NCBI RefSeq assembly: GCF_050624435.1 | Contig: NC_134531.1 | Coordinates: 252,974,812 to 253,038,811, forward strand | Direction of reading: 5' to 3' | Source of the DNA: Tenrec ecaudatus | Taxonomy: Eukaryota; Chordata; Mammalia; Afrosoricida; Tenrecidae | Length of the DNA stretch: 64,000 bases | Part shown: in pieces, positions 44,886-56,934 of the stretch | How positions within the stretch are numbered: the stretch's first letter is position 1 | Layout of the letters: each line of letters starts with the position of its first letter | The notes under the pieces: generated by a model | The model's database searches: none | What the model was told of the DNA's origin: nothing | The model's input: only the letters and a program-made list of their open reading frames with translations | Position numbers and translations under genes: made by a program

Positions 44886-46395
44886 GACCTTCTGATCTGT
44901 TCTTCATTCTTCAGCCATCATTAGCTTACAAAAAATAAACCTGATTGGATAAGACTTCTTTATAGTTTCCACGGATGCTTATTGCTCACAGAATCATGAT
45001 CCACATTCTTTATAGTTTTTAGAACATACACTTTTCTCAGGTCCACCTTGCCACTTGTCTTGGACCAGCCTTTCTTCTCCATTTCTACAGGCATCACCGG
45101 GTCTCTTTCAATTCCTTGATTCCTCCAAGAAGAGGACCTGTTATACATTCTCCTCATGACTTACCCACCTCAACAGTCCTTCATAACTGTTGTTACCCTT
45201 CTTGTGTTAAACTCGGTCATAGCTCCTCCCTGAACTCTTTCTGACACCATGCTGCCCACTGCAAGGGAAGAATGACACTGATGGCGATTGCGATGGCAGT
45301 CTTCAAAGTCTTAAAAGTTCCTGAGCAACCATTGGTCTCTCCTGGTCGAGATGAAAGAAGACTTATGAAAATAACACACATGCAAACAATTAGTACAATG
45401 GACAAATGGACCATGCAAAATTACCAATAGACCCAAAGAACTGGGTAGTGCTGGGCCACCACCACCAACTGCACCACAAAGGATCATGTTAGAAGGCCCT
45501 ATAAACCTGCACCCTAAATCACATTTTTAATTAATTGACCAAATGATTACAAAAGCAAGGAGAAAGGAAGGTGTACAGCCAAGATTCAAAATAGGCAGCA
45601 TTGATTTAGTGCCCACAGGTTTAATCATTGTATTGTACTGCCTGCCATTCAAACTAAGATAAAGCTTTATATTGCAAGTGTTATATCTTTAAGTACCTTA
45701 TGTGAATAATAGTGAAGTTAAAACTTTACATTCATTTGGATAATGTTTGATTTTCCTCCCAGTTTTATATGAAAAGATACTATAACTAAAAGTATTTAGT
45801 ACTTAATGATTGTGCATGTGTTGTAGCCAGAGTAAAACAGGCACAAAATATATTTGAATAAAAGTGAAGCTATATATGTATGAAAGAAAAACGAGTCAGG
45901 GGAAAAAGTAAACAAATTATGAATCTTTAGTTATAGATTTCTCTGTTGGGCAACACTTAGTCTATCACTTTTTTGTCTCATAATCATAACTCTTTGTAGG
46001 TCTTGTTTCTTAATCTGCCAAGAGATAGTCTAGAAATCTTGCCTGGATTTACAGAGCAAATTTAGAAATTCTCCAGGGAAATTCCTTATGAATAACTGAT
46101 TCAGTATTTATTTCATTCACAGAATGGCAAAATGAGATGAACCACTGAGTGATCTACCCACAACCTATTAGTATAAGTTTCCTATTACAGCCTATACTCC
46201 AACCCTACTGGAGACTACTTTTCATTACCCAACATTGCATGAGTCTTCTTTTCTCTGAATTTTCATGTTTACTTGCTAGCATTTTTCCTTTGCAACCTTC
46301 TTTGTCTAAAAAGCTTCTACATACCTTTTCAGGCTAATATCAATTGCCCTATCTCACACATTCTATAATAAAATACACCCTATTGTTTAAAGTAG
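44886..46395. other. No recognised gene
   Basis: A+T-rich intergenic sequence. Short frames on both strands have no family signature. Confidence 0.4.
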
Positions 46396-46595
46396 ATCTG
46401 GTGGTGTAACTCAGTTATACATTGAGTTACTAGTAGAAAGGTCAGCTTTTCAAATACACCACCCTCTCCTTAGGAAATAGATGAGATTTCCTGTTCCCAT
46501 AAATACTTACAGTCCCACAGAGGCAGTCTACTCTGAGATATAGGGTCAATATGAGAGGAAATGTACTCAGTGGTAAAGGAGTTAGTGGCTTTTAT
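46396..46595 (+). mobile_element. AfroSINE, diverged
   Basis: 'agatctggtggtgtaactcag', 'agaaaggtcagcttttcaaa' (B-box region), 'aatagatgagatttcctg', 'tacttacagtcccacagagg', 'tactctgagatatagggtc', 'agtggtaaaggagttagtgg': full-length order with many substitutions. Confidence 0.8.
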
Positions 46596-48353
46596 TGTTT
46601 TGTTTGTTTAATTTGTGTTTCTGGGATGTTTATCTTAATTGTAGAGATTTGAATATGATTGCTCTATTTAAGATATGAGTATATCCTTTTGGCTAAGACT
46701 GGAATCTCTTCTGATGAGTCGGATATTCCTAATGCCAGTAACACGAGGACAAAGCTAAGCCCTCAGACAAGAATAAAAATGAGCTTCTGTTTCTCATGGT
46801 CTTTCTAGACATGGATCTTTGGGGGCTGAGCCATGCCTGGACTTCCAGGTAACTATTAACAAGACAGTACCAACCTCTCAGAGGCAGGTTTGTAGACACT
46901 CGAGTCAAGAGGATCTCACTACAGGAATCTCACTACAGGAAACAACTCACTCATACAAACCAGATCATCAAAACCAGTAGTCCTCATATTATTTCAACAC
47001 CCTGATCTGCCACAATGTTGAGTTATGAGATATATCACAATTAATGTGTAACTAATAATAAAATGCCACTATTTAAAGGTTATTTGCCTTTGAAATTAAT
47101 ATAGTGGGTTCAAGATGATTTCAATAGTACTTCCTCACTCATTTGTATTACAGTCTACTATCTGGAATAGAAACAACTAAAAGGAACCACAGCTAGCTAG
47201 TGGTGAGTTGCTCATAACCTGGACAAGTTCACCGGACGTCAATTTCATCATCAATTTGCCTTCTCATTGGAGAAAAGAGGATTCTGCCACATGGATCTCA
47301 CTACTGAATTTATTTCCCAATGGCTGTTTACTTCCCAATGGTTGTCACCGGGGCTAGTGGATGGCTATTCAACTCATGTCTCTTAGTCTTCTCTGGAGCC
47401 AGAGTGAATGGGAAAGCCACACCTTTGGGGTCACCATGGCTTTGGTGTCAGTCATGACTGCTTCCCAAGGGGAACAGGAGTACCTGGGGAAATGTTTGGG
47501 GACTGTAAACACTTACTTCTGCCACAAGGAGACTTGCTCTCCACTGCTCAGCTGTAGTGCTATTTCGTTATGTAAAAGCAGTGATCTTGCAGAAAATGTG
47601 ATAATGCTCCAAGAACAAAATAAATCATTCCTTACATTTACTCCATTGGTTTTCAGTGTATGATTGTATTACATATTTATCACTTTGAATGATAGTGATT
47701 TATTTATATGACTCTGCATAGCAAGAAGTCATAGCAAGCAGGAATTGGACCTTATACTGCTTTGAATTACTGTGGCTTATGAGCACTATGCTAAGCATTG
47801 TTATGACCATTATCTATCTACTCCTGATAAACAAGTCAGGTAGGGTCAGAAAAGCAAACCAACATTTATCAAACTCAGTTTGTTTGGGTTTTTGTAACAA
47901 TTTTTACTTACATTTATTCAGAGTCTACTGTCAAAATAAAATAGCTTGATTTGACATTCAGCCTTCATCTTTTCCAGGGTGATTCTCTCATTTCTACACC
48001 AGCACATTCTCCGCCCAGGAGGCATTCTGTATGTTGTGCAATTTGGTCAAATCTAGACTTCAGACTATCAGAGGGCTCTGTTCCAGTCACCCTTGCTTTT
48101 CCATCTTCCCACTCTCCCAAGGTCATGATATTCAGTCCCATGGCTTTGATGACTCATAATCTTCAGTCTTAAAAACACAATTTTTATATTCAATTGTCAT
48201 TTGAGATTTTAAACTTATATGATTAATAAGGGTCTGAAACATAATATGGATGACATAAAATTTCTATTTCCCATCTACACACACCCTTCATTAAAAAATT
48301 ATTTATCCCCCAAACTCCTTCAACTAAATAAATGTTACCATTTTAAGTAGTTA
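46596..48353. other. No recognised gene
   Basis: Includes a 100-codon frame at 47361-47663 without family signature. 47205-47660 could be an unrecognised old repeat ending in AATAAA near 47621. Confidence 0.35.
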
Positions 48354-48900
48354 CTGTTATGGATTTTATCGTGTTTCAGAGAGATATGTAGAAACACTGG
48401 AATAGGGTAGGCCCTCATCCAATCTACTGGGTGCCCTTATACAATGGAAAAAAGACATGGAGACAGATGAGAGTCAGACCCAAAAAGAAAATGGTTGTGA
48501 GAAGAGGGATCAAGGATGTACTTAAAGTCCTCATGTCAGTAAAGGGATGCAGGGAGCTTCCAGGTGCTTTAGAGATAAGAAAGGATCTTCCTCTTTCTCC
48601 CTCTGCAGAGAGCAGAGCCCTAAGCTCAGCTTGTTAGAATTTCTAATCTTTTTCTTTTTTAAAAATCATTTTATTGGGGGCTCATACAATTCTTATCACC
48701 ATCCATACATCCATCCATTGTGTCAAGCACATATGCACATTTGTTGCCATCATCATTCTTAAAACGTTTGCCTTCTACTTGAGGCCTAATATTGGCTGCT
48801 CTGGGATTTCTAATCTTGAAGGTATGCAATAGCACATTTCTTTTTCTTTCAGCCATTCACTTGGTGGTTGCTTGTTTCAGTTGCCTTGGAAACTAAGACA
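48354..48900 (+). mobile_element. MLT1-like LTR (ERVL-MaLR fossil), split by a short L1
   Basis: The start 'tgttatggatt' (48355), 'gaatagggtaggccctcatcc' near 48400, 'ctgggtgcccttatac' and 'gacatggagacag' follow the MLT1 LTR order. After the L1 insertion the LTR resumes with 'atttctttttctttcagccattcacttgg' and ends in 'aaactaagaca' near 48900. This family predates the placental radiation. It is broken and there is no internal sequence. Confidence 0.7.
48651..48805 (-). mobile_element. Short L1 3' end with target duplications
   Basis: On +: T-rich start (48651-48660), 'aatcattttattgggggctc', 'caattcttatcaccatcc', 'tgtcaagcacatatgcac', 'cttaaaacgtttgcc'. A 12-base flank ATTTCTAATCTT is repeated exactly at 48639-48650 and 48806-48817. 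The last ~20 bases at its 5' end (48783-48805) are not clearly L1. Confidence 0.9.
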
Positions 48901-50200
48901 TTAGCCAAGCAAAATGAGATGTATGATTGATAGGCAACCGGCCACCATTATACCTTAAATGATGGGAGTTTCCTAAAAGCAAAAGTATTTTGAGGAAATG
49001 AGCTTTTCAAAAACTTCTTTTAGATTTGCAAGACAACTTAAAGATTCATCAACCAATGTATAAAGACATTAGAACTATAAGTTCAAAGAAAGATTTCAGA
49101 AATTGTATGTTAATCCTACAAACACTGGACTTGTAGAAGTTCTGCTCTCCCACCTTTGTTCACACCAATCCGAGGCATCCAATTCTACCTGTTTCTGCTT
49201 CTAGGAAGGTTCCACTAACCAACCCTGAGGGAATTTTGCCCTTTCAATTATATTCTGAATGACGATAAAGGCAAAAACTATTAACTCAAATGAATGAAAA
49301 TGAAAATAAGAGTCTTAGAAACTGTTTAGAAATAGGCATTTGTCTTACTTTCTAGTTCCCAAAGATACATTTAATTGTTCCAATTTAGCATGACTGTAAT
49401 GTTCAGGGAATTAGGTCTCAGGCTGTACTACGGTGTCAATGCCAAGAAAATCCCCTTAGAATTAGTGTGCACTTTTAAACTATTCTCTACCAATTGCATA
49501 AATATTACCATTGACCTGTTGGTTGAAACACTCTTCTAAGTGATTCAGATGATAGAATTTTATTTCTTGCTCTACTTTAAAATTTAATATCAGGCAGCAA
49601 CCAACTGGCCTGTATAAAACTCTTACTAGCGATAATCAGATGAGAACATACTTAAGCTTGATTTTAATATTAATGTGCAGATATTTATTTCTCTAAGTTT
49701 TTAAGATTTTGCTTTTTCTTATGATTCTTACTTTTCAATCTTTCACGTTTCCTAAAATACGACCTTTAACTTTTAATAAATAGTATAAGCAATAAACATG
49801 ACAATTTATTTTTATACTTTCTAAATTCAAGAGAAACATATATTTATCCAAAAATAAATAGGTAAAATCACACTTTCATAATAGGATAGAGTCTAGTAGT
49901 AGCATTTTTGAAACATATTTGAACAATCTGGTTTGCCAAAGCTTTACCCACCTCACCCAGATGAATTATTCTGTTTTGAATATTCCTCTCAAGATTTTAA
50001 AATTCATCTTTGAGTTCAATCATGTTGTTCTTCAAAATATGATGTGAAAAAAAATGCTAAATAGGTAATAGCAATAGAAGAGTGCCTCTTCCCAGAATAC
50101 TGCATGCACAAAATCCAGGGGACACTGGGCAGAATAATAGAGAACGTTTCTTTCTGTTCTGGGCCAGAAAAATTTCAACAGGTGAATTGAGCATATTATA
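48901..50200. other. No recognised gene; upstream region of the second OR pseudogene
   Basis: A+T-rich. No 5' exon or promoter of the receptor can be identified. Confidence 0.35.
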
Positions 50201-50207
50201 AATCAGC

Positions 50208-51137
50208 ATGCATTTATCAAACAATTTTTTCTCAATAGATAAGTCAGGAAGGACTGATGAAAATGATATAATGAAAAATGAGTTTATCCTCAAGGGATTT
50301 ATGGATCTCCCAGAGTTAAAGGCATTGCTGTTTGTGGTGTTCTTTGTCGTCTATCTGATCACCATGGTGGGCAATCTTGGGTTGGTGGTGTTGATTTCCA
50401 TGGAGCGCCATCTGCACACACCCATGTACATCTTCCTGGGAAAACTGGCTCTTGTGGATTCTTGCTGTGCCTGTAGAATTACCCCCAAAGTGTTACAGAA
50501 CTTCTTTGATGAGGACAGAATTTTTCACTTTAAGACTGTATGGCACAATTCTATTTTTTTTTGCACTGTGGAAATTGCAGACTGCTTTCTCCTGGCTACA
50601 TGGCCATATGCAGTCCACTGCAGTACCACACCATGATGTCAAAGCAACCCTGCATTCAGTTGACCACAGGGGCCTTCATAGCTGGAAATCTGCACTCCAT
50701 GATTCATGTGGGGCTTTTATTTAGGCTAGCTTTGTGTGGAGCTAATCAAATTAACCACTTTTTTTGGTGATATTCTTCCTTTATACAGACTCTCCTGTGT
50801 TGACCCTTATACCAATGAACTAGTATTATTTATCTTTTCAGGATCAATTCAAGTCTTCAGTATAGGCAGTGTCTTAATATCTTATGTCTTAATTCTTTTC
50901 ACTATTTTTAAAATGAAATCCAAGGAGGGAAGAGCCAAAGCCTTCTCTACCTGTGCATCCCACTTAGTGTCTGTCTCATTATTCTATGGCTCTCTTTTCT
51001 TCATGTACATTCGACCAAACTTGCTTGAAGAAGGAGACCAAGATATACCAGCTGCTATCTTGTTTACAATTGTAGTTCCCTTACTAAATTCTTTCATTTA
51101 TAGCCTGAGAAATAAGGAAGTAATAAGTGTCTTATAA
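50208..51137 (+). pseudogene. OR5K: Olfactory receptor pseudogene, OR5K family
   Basis: Second OR5K receptor. [26 protein letters not shown] corresponds to the OR5K N-terminus. The normal start codon is not evident: in-frame ATGs are at 50208 (too long an N-terminus) and 50271 (MKNEF). TM1 [13 protein letters not shown]2 [19 protein letters not shown]. In TM3, after ADCFLLA (50579-50599), about 19 bases are lost, removing the MAYDR part of the DRY motif and shifting the frame; reading resumes YMAIC and [11 protein letters not shown]. One extra base near 50766 ([10 protein letters not shown]) shifts it again and replaces the conserved Cys. The rest is excellent OR5[58 protein letters not shown], then a stop at 51135, about ten residues early. 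The first nine tenths are better preserved than in the copy at 17.8 kb. Confidence 0.94.
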
Positions 51138-51714
51138 AGTTCTGAAGATGAAATCTCAGGAAAGTCAGAAACAAATGACAGCTACTCTGGCTCAATGATT
51201 TAAATGCAGCAAAAGGCAAAACAACCACAACAAAATACTTCTTCTGAATTATCCAGGAAAAGGTGCACATGGCATATGAAATATTAAAATATATCAGAAT
51301 GCAACCAAATGAAGCAGCAATATTTTCAAGGGAAAGAAACACAACTGCTAAATCTTAATTCAAAATAACAATTAAAACAGATATTCAATAACGTTTTTTC
51401 AAGAATTAATTCAGAAAACATTTTTAAATCTTGCCAATTTCAAGCACTATATCAGCACCAGAGATTATCAACACAAAAAGGCAACACACAAACTAACAGT
51501 TACTAATATTACTAGAGAGTTATACTAAATATGGACAACCAGTCCCAATCAAAGCTTGGAGAGTGAGCATTACATTTGAGCTACAAGGGTGTATTGTCAC
51601 ATGATCCTTACACCAAATAAAATCCCTATGACTATATAAGTGACAGGCAAATTGTGAGGAGACAGTACAAACTGATGAGCAAGACCCCATACAAGCAATG
51701 TACAGCTGGCAAAC
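51138..51714. other. No recognised feature
   Basis: 3' flank of the receptor, A+T-rich. Confidence 0.4.
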
Positions 51715-52703
51715 AAGCACATGATAAGAAACTCAACATCATATGTTACTGAGGAATTGCACATTCAAAGAACGATAAAATGCTACTACACATGTGAAAT
51801 CGAAAACACTGAGGAAGAATCCTGGGAAGGATGAGGAGTAGAGGAAATGTTCACTCATTGCTGGTGATGCAACCTGAGGACTCAGGGCAGGTGCTTACAA
51901 ATTTAAGCATGTCTGAGTTGCTGTCAAGTTGATTTGACTCATGGTGACTCCATGTGCTCACAGAGTAAACTGCTTCAAAGAGTTTTCTTAGCTGTAATCC
52001 TCATGGAAGCAGATTGTCAGGCCTTCTCTTCCACAGAATTCCTGGGTGGTTTTGAACAGATCATATTTAGTTTTAAAAGTCTTACCATGTGATCCAGCGA
52101 TCATGATCCTAGGTATTTATCCAAATGAGATGAACGGTGTATGTCCACACAGAAAACTCTACTGGAATGTTTATAGCAGGTCTCTTCATAATGGCCTCAG
52201 TAGGAAAAGGGATAAACAAAGTGTGGTAGGACTACGAAATGGAATATTGTTCAGCAATGAAACAATAGAGCCATAATAGTAAACACACACACACATGCAC
52301 ACACAGCGGAACATTAAATGCATATGGCTAAGTGAAAGAAGCCCAACTTAAAACACTGCACATTGTAAAATTCCAACTAAATTACATTTCAGAAAAGGCA
52401 AAAATATAGACATTGAAAAGATCAGTGTTTGCCAGTGCTTTAAAGGGAAAGGAAAATGGGTGAATATGTGGATAGTTTTAGGCCAATGAAACTATTTTGT
52501 ATGATATTGTAATGGTAGTTACAATAGCATGCATCTGTCAAAACTCATATAGATAGAGTTGTACAACACAAAGAACTAATTTTAATGGAGACTACATACT
52601 ATAGTTATGATATTGTATTATATGGGTGCATCAATTTTGACAAATGTATCGCACTACTACAAGATATTAGTAATTGTGGAATGATAAAGAAGGTGGTTAC
52701 ATG
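51715..52703 (+). mobile_element. Ancient mammalian L1 (L1M-type), ORF2 end and 3'UTR
   Basis: 'gaaactcaacatcatatgttac' (51728), 'cattgctggtgatgcaacctg' (51857), 'ttaccatgtgatccagcgatc' (52081), 'tatttatccaaatgagatg' (52114), 'gtttatagcaggtctcttc' (52169) and 'tggaatattgttcagcaatg' (52240) are the standard order of the mammalian L1 ORF2 C-terminus. Degenerate 3'UTR to about 52600 includes a CA-rich patch (52281-52307). It is split by the SINE at 51903-52066. Confidence 0.7.
51903..52066 (-). mobile_element. AfroSINE, alternative 3'-type
   Basis: On +: 'gttgctgtcaagttgatttgac', 'tcatggtgactccatgtgc', 'cagagtaaactgcttcaaag', 'agttttcttagctgtaatc', 'ggaagcagattgtcaggcc', 'ttctcttccacagaattcc', 'tgggtggttttgaacag' (B-box region). 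This is the reverse complement of an AfroSINE with the RTE-like 3' end. It is inserted in ancient L1 sequence. Confidence 0.8.
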
Positions 52704-52715
52704 GGAATTCTTTTT

Positions 52716-55700
52716 TTTAAAACATTTTATTAGGGGCTCATACAACTTTTATCACAATCCATACATATACATACATCAATTGTATAAAGCACATCTGTGT
52801 ACATTCTTAGCCATAATCATTTTCTTTTCTTTTTTCCCCCTTTTCTTTTTTTACATTTTATTAGGGACTCACACAACTCTTATCACAATCCATACATATA
52901 CATACATCAATTGTATAAAGCACATCCATACATTCCCTGCCCCAATCATTCTCAAAGCATTTGCTCTCCACTTAAGCCCTTTGCATCAGGTCCTCTTTTT
53001 TTTTCCCACACTCCCCTCGTCCCCCTCCCTCATGTGCCCTTGGTAATTTATACATTGTTATTTTGTCCTATCTTGCCCTATGCGGAGTCTCCCTTCCCCC
53101 CCTTCTTTGCTGTCCCTCTCCCAGGGAAGAGGTCACATGTGGATCCTTGTAATCAGTTCTCCCTTTCCAACCCACTCAGCCTCCACTCTCCCAGCATCGC
53201 CCCTCACACCCTTGGTCCTGAAGGTATCATCCACCCTGGATTTCCTGTACCTCCAGCGTCATATGTACCAGTGTACAGCCTCTGCCCTATCCAGCCCTGC
53301 AAGGTAGAATTCTGTTCATGGTAGTTGGGGGGAGGAAGCATCCAGGATCTGGGGGAAAGCTGTGTTCTTCATCGGTACTACCTCGCACCCTAATTAACCC
53401 ATCTCCTCTCTTAAACCCCTCTATGAGGGGATCTCCAGTGGCCGACACTTGGGCCTTGGGTCTCCACTCTGCACTTCCCCCTTCATTCAATATGGTATAT
53501 ACATATATATACACATACATATACTCTTTTTTTTTTTTTTGCATGATGCCTTATACCTGGTCCCATGGGCACCTCGTTATCACACTGGCCGTTGTGCTTC
53601 TTCCATGTGGGCATTTTTGCTTCTGAGCTAGATGGCCGCTTGTTCACCTTCAAGCCTTCAGGACCCCAGACACTATCTCTTTTGATAGCTGGGCACCATC
53701 AGCTTTCTTCGCCACATTTGCTTATGCACCCATTTGTCTTCTACGATCCTATCATGGAGGTGTGCAGCCAATGATATGATGATTTTTTGGTCTTTGATGC
53801 CTGATAACTGATCCCTTTGGGATCACTCAATCACCTAGGCTGGTGTGTTCTTCCATGTGGGCTTTGTGCTTCTGAGCTAGATGGCCACTTGTTTATCTTC
53901 AAGCCTTTAAGACCCCAGTCACTATCTCTTTTGATAGCCGGGCACCATCAGCTTTCTTCACCACATTTACTTGTTCACCCACTTCGGCTTCAGCAGTTGT
54001 GTCGGGAGAGTGAGCATCATAGAGTGCCAATTTAATAAACGAAAGTATTCATGCATTGAGGGAGTGCTTGAGTAGAGGCCCAAGGTCCTTCAGCCACCTT
54101 AATACTAAACCTATAAATGTAGACACTTAGATCTATTTCCCCATCCTCATATATATGTTTGCATGTACATGTCTTTGTCTAGACCTCCATAAATGCCACT
54201 TGACTCCCAGCTCCTTCCTCCATCTCCCTTGACTTTCCTCCTGCCTCACCACCATGCTCCGTCCCCACCTGGGCTATAGCTATACCTCTTCTCTAGGCAA
54301 CCTTACCCTTGATGATTCCCCACCAGGCCTGCCACTCCCCCTCACTACCATTTTGGGTCCCATGTTGTTCCCTTGCCCTCTGTTTATTAACACCACTTCC
54401 TTACCCTCCTCCCCCTCCCCCACCCAGAACTGTCTGTCCCCCCGGAACTGTCTGTCCCATTGTTTTTCCTCCAGATAGTTCATCCAGTCTGTCCTATTCA
54501 GACAGAACTGTGGAGGCACTAACATGCAGGAAAACAAGACAGAAGAGAACAAAGCAGCAGTATACTACCAGACAACAAAACAACAAAAACAAACCACTGA
54601 CAAAGAACAAAACAAAACACTTCACAAAAAAGACTTGTAGTTCGTTCACAGATCATTTGCTGGCCCTTAGGAGCGTTTTCTAGTCCAGTCTGTTGGGGCA
54701 CCACGCCCTGGCCCCAAAGTCCACTTTCAGCATTCCCTGGGGACCTTGCCACTCCATTCCCTTGCTGTTCCACTGCACTCCCCCAGTGCTTTGCCTTGGT
54801 GTGGTGGGATCAAGTCAGGTGCAATTCCCACACTGTGTCTCCAGTGCTGTCCCCTGTATCGCCCTTAGTCACTGAGGGGCATCATGTTTCATAGTAGGAC
54901 CAGCCATGTTGTTCTCTCTGTGGACTGGCTGCTCTACTCAGGAACATCATCCTCATGGCCTGGTGGGCCAGGCTGTGTTCTACTGTCTCCTCCTGCCCCT
55001 TCATCTGCTCCCGTGTGCTCTGATCAGATATGTCCATCTCCCGGAGCTGCAGAATCAATGTCATCCTTTGAAACAAATTCTTTTCGGGGAAGGGACAGGA
55101 ATCCACTTAATTTTTGGTGCTGGGGCCAGCCTCCCAGACCTCTCCACTGGTTCCCTACTCCACGCCGGGATATTGCATTTACACCTTGCAGCACTGGGTT
55201 GAAGTGTGGTTCCACTTTCCCTGTGGAGATATAAACAATACCCTCCCCTTGGGTTGATTAGTGCCCCATGCCCCCACTTCCCTTTTCTTCCTTATATTCA
55301 TCCTTTTATTTTCCTTTCCCCACCTCCTCCACCATTGTCTACCATGTGTATCCCTGGTTTTGGTCTGTTCTCTGCCATACTACACAGTCTTCACCCCAGA
55401 AATGTTTGTATACAGAAGCTTTTTCCCCTATGCCACTTTTGCATTAAAAATTTTTTTTTAATACTTACCTCAGCGGGCTCATGTTGTACTTGTCCTTTTG
55501 TGCCTGACTTACTTCGCTTAACATGATTTCCTCCAGTTCTTCCCATGCCGCTATGTGCCTCATACGTTCATCACTGCTTTTTAGTGATGCATAGCACTCC
55601 ATTGTATGTATATACCACAGTTTTTTAATCTAATCGTCAGTTGATGGAAATTTGGGTTGCTTCCAGCTCTTTGCAATTGTGAACTGTGCCGCAATGAACA

Positions 55701-55736
55701 TTGGAACACAGATGTCAGGTCTTGGTTTGTTTCTTA
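52716..55736 (-). mobile_element. Young L1, 3.0 kb, with two tandem 3' ends
   Basis: It starts (5' on -) at 55736 inside the last part of ORF2 ('tgttcattgcggcacagttc', 'ccaaatttccatcaactgac'-type, 'gcacaaaaggacaagtacaac'). It then runs through about 2.6 kb of 3'UTR to a first L1 end at about 52850 ('cctaataaaatgtaaaaaaag'). An A/G-rich stretch and a second, ~110-base L1 3' end (52719-52830, ending 'cctaataaaatgtttt' and A tail) follow. One duplication, GGAATTCTTTTT at 52704-52715 and 55737-55748, encloses both. The long frames here (for example 52797-53324) are antisense to the UTR. The UTR is several times the length usual for L1. Confidence 0.9.
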
Positions 55737-55748
55737 GGAATTCTTTTT

Positions 55749-56690
55749 AAATTTCTGCTCATTTTCTCTATAAACTTAAGACTGCTTTAAAAAACAGCTT
55801 ATTTAATTTGTGTTGAATTTACCAGTAAATTTATCTGGGCCTGACATATTATGTTCAGAGGTTATTAATTATCCATTTCTTTAGTAGAGATTAGCTTTTT
55901 TCTGAGTATTGCTGCGCGTATGCATTTTGGTAATATGCCTTTCATGCATTAGGGCTATTTCATTTCAATTATCAAATTTGAACAGAGTTATTCATACTTT
56001 TATTATCCTTTGAATGTACACAGGATCAATTTTATTCAAGTGTCTAAAAAGCTAGCTTGTGATGTCACAGACCTTCTCTAATCATTTGTTTCCCATTTTT
56101 TGTGGTTAATTTTCAAGGAGATAAAGATTAATCCAATACGATAGAAATTTCAACATTCCTCAGTAGTTGACAAGTCCAACAAGGAGATATCAATTTGATT
56201 TATAGCTGGATTGGACAGAGCCACCAGTCAATGCTTCTAATTGACGTTTCTAGAAGACTTCAGCCAGCACCAGCATGATACACATTCTTCTCAGACTCAC
56301 ATAGACTATTCAACAATAAGATAAGCCCTAAACACAATTTGATACATTTTAAGGGCAGAAATCATACAAAGTATCCGTTCAGAACATAGCAGCATTAAAC
56401 TAGAAAGTTACAATGTAAAGATATGAGGCTCATATAAGAGTATTTGAAAAGTAAACAAGACATTTCTAAATTACATATGGATCAAAGAAAACACAATTTA
56501 AAAGTATTTTAATTAAATTAAAATCCAGACTCTCAAAGTTGGTGTTGCATTGAGTGAGTTAAGAACCTATAGCACTGAATGCATATGTTAGAAAAGAAGA
56601 TGTAAAATTGGTACTTTAAATGTTCACCTTAGAAAACTAGAAAAAGAAGAAAAACTAATTCAAAGTAAGCAGGAGTAACCAACACCATTT
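55749..56690 (-). mobile_element. Old L1 with inverted 5' part
   Basis: The left part (55755-56085) reads on - as L1 ORF2 early RT region: 'aggataataaaagtatgaataac', 'caaatttgataattgaaatg', 'ggcccagataaatttactggtaaattc'. The right part (56090-56690) reads on + as the preceding EN-to-RT region: 'acacattcttctcagactcac', 'atcatacaaagtatccgttc', 'tagcactgaatgcatatgttag', 'ttagaaaactagaaaaagaag'. The end of the right part meets, in L1 order, the beginning of the left part, the arrangement expected of a 5' inversion by twin priming. Many substitutions; older than the adjacent L1. Confidence 0.6.
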
Positions 56691-56934
56691 AGAGCTTGGA
56701 ACAAGAGGATTACAGTTAAGCTGGAAAGATTTATGGTCATAAGAGCTTTTTCCTTACCAGAATTTTGAAGAAGCAACTTTAATAGCATTCAGGGAAAGTT
56801 ACTTTACTTAGGACAGAGTCAGTGAGGAACTGGAGGTATTAGAGGTGCATATTATTTTGCAAGCTGGCATCCTAATTAATTTGAATAATTAAATAAAGAC
56901 CATCAACTTTCAAGAGAAGTTACTGGACATGGCT
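56691..56934. other. No recognised feature
   Basis: Short A+T-rich spacer. Confidence 0.4.

Noticed and set aside
47361-47663. 100-codon frame as a gene
   Set aside because: No family signature, no conserved start context, and low plausibility given an A+T-rich, repeat-filled interval.
52797-53324. 175-codon proline- and serine-rich frame, the longest or near-longest open frame in its area
   Set aside because: It lies antisense to an L1 3'UTR; related frames appear at the same UTR position in the copies at 27.9-28.4 kb and 59.4-59.8 kb. It is a composition effect.
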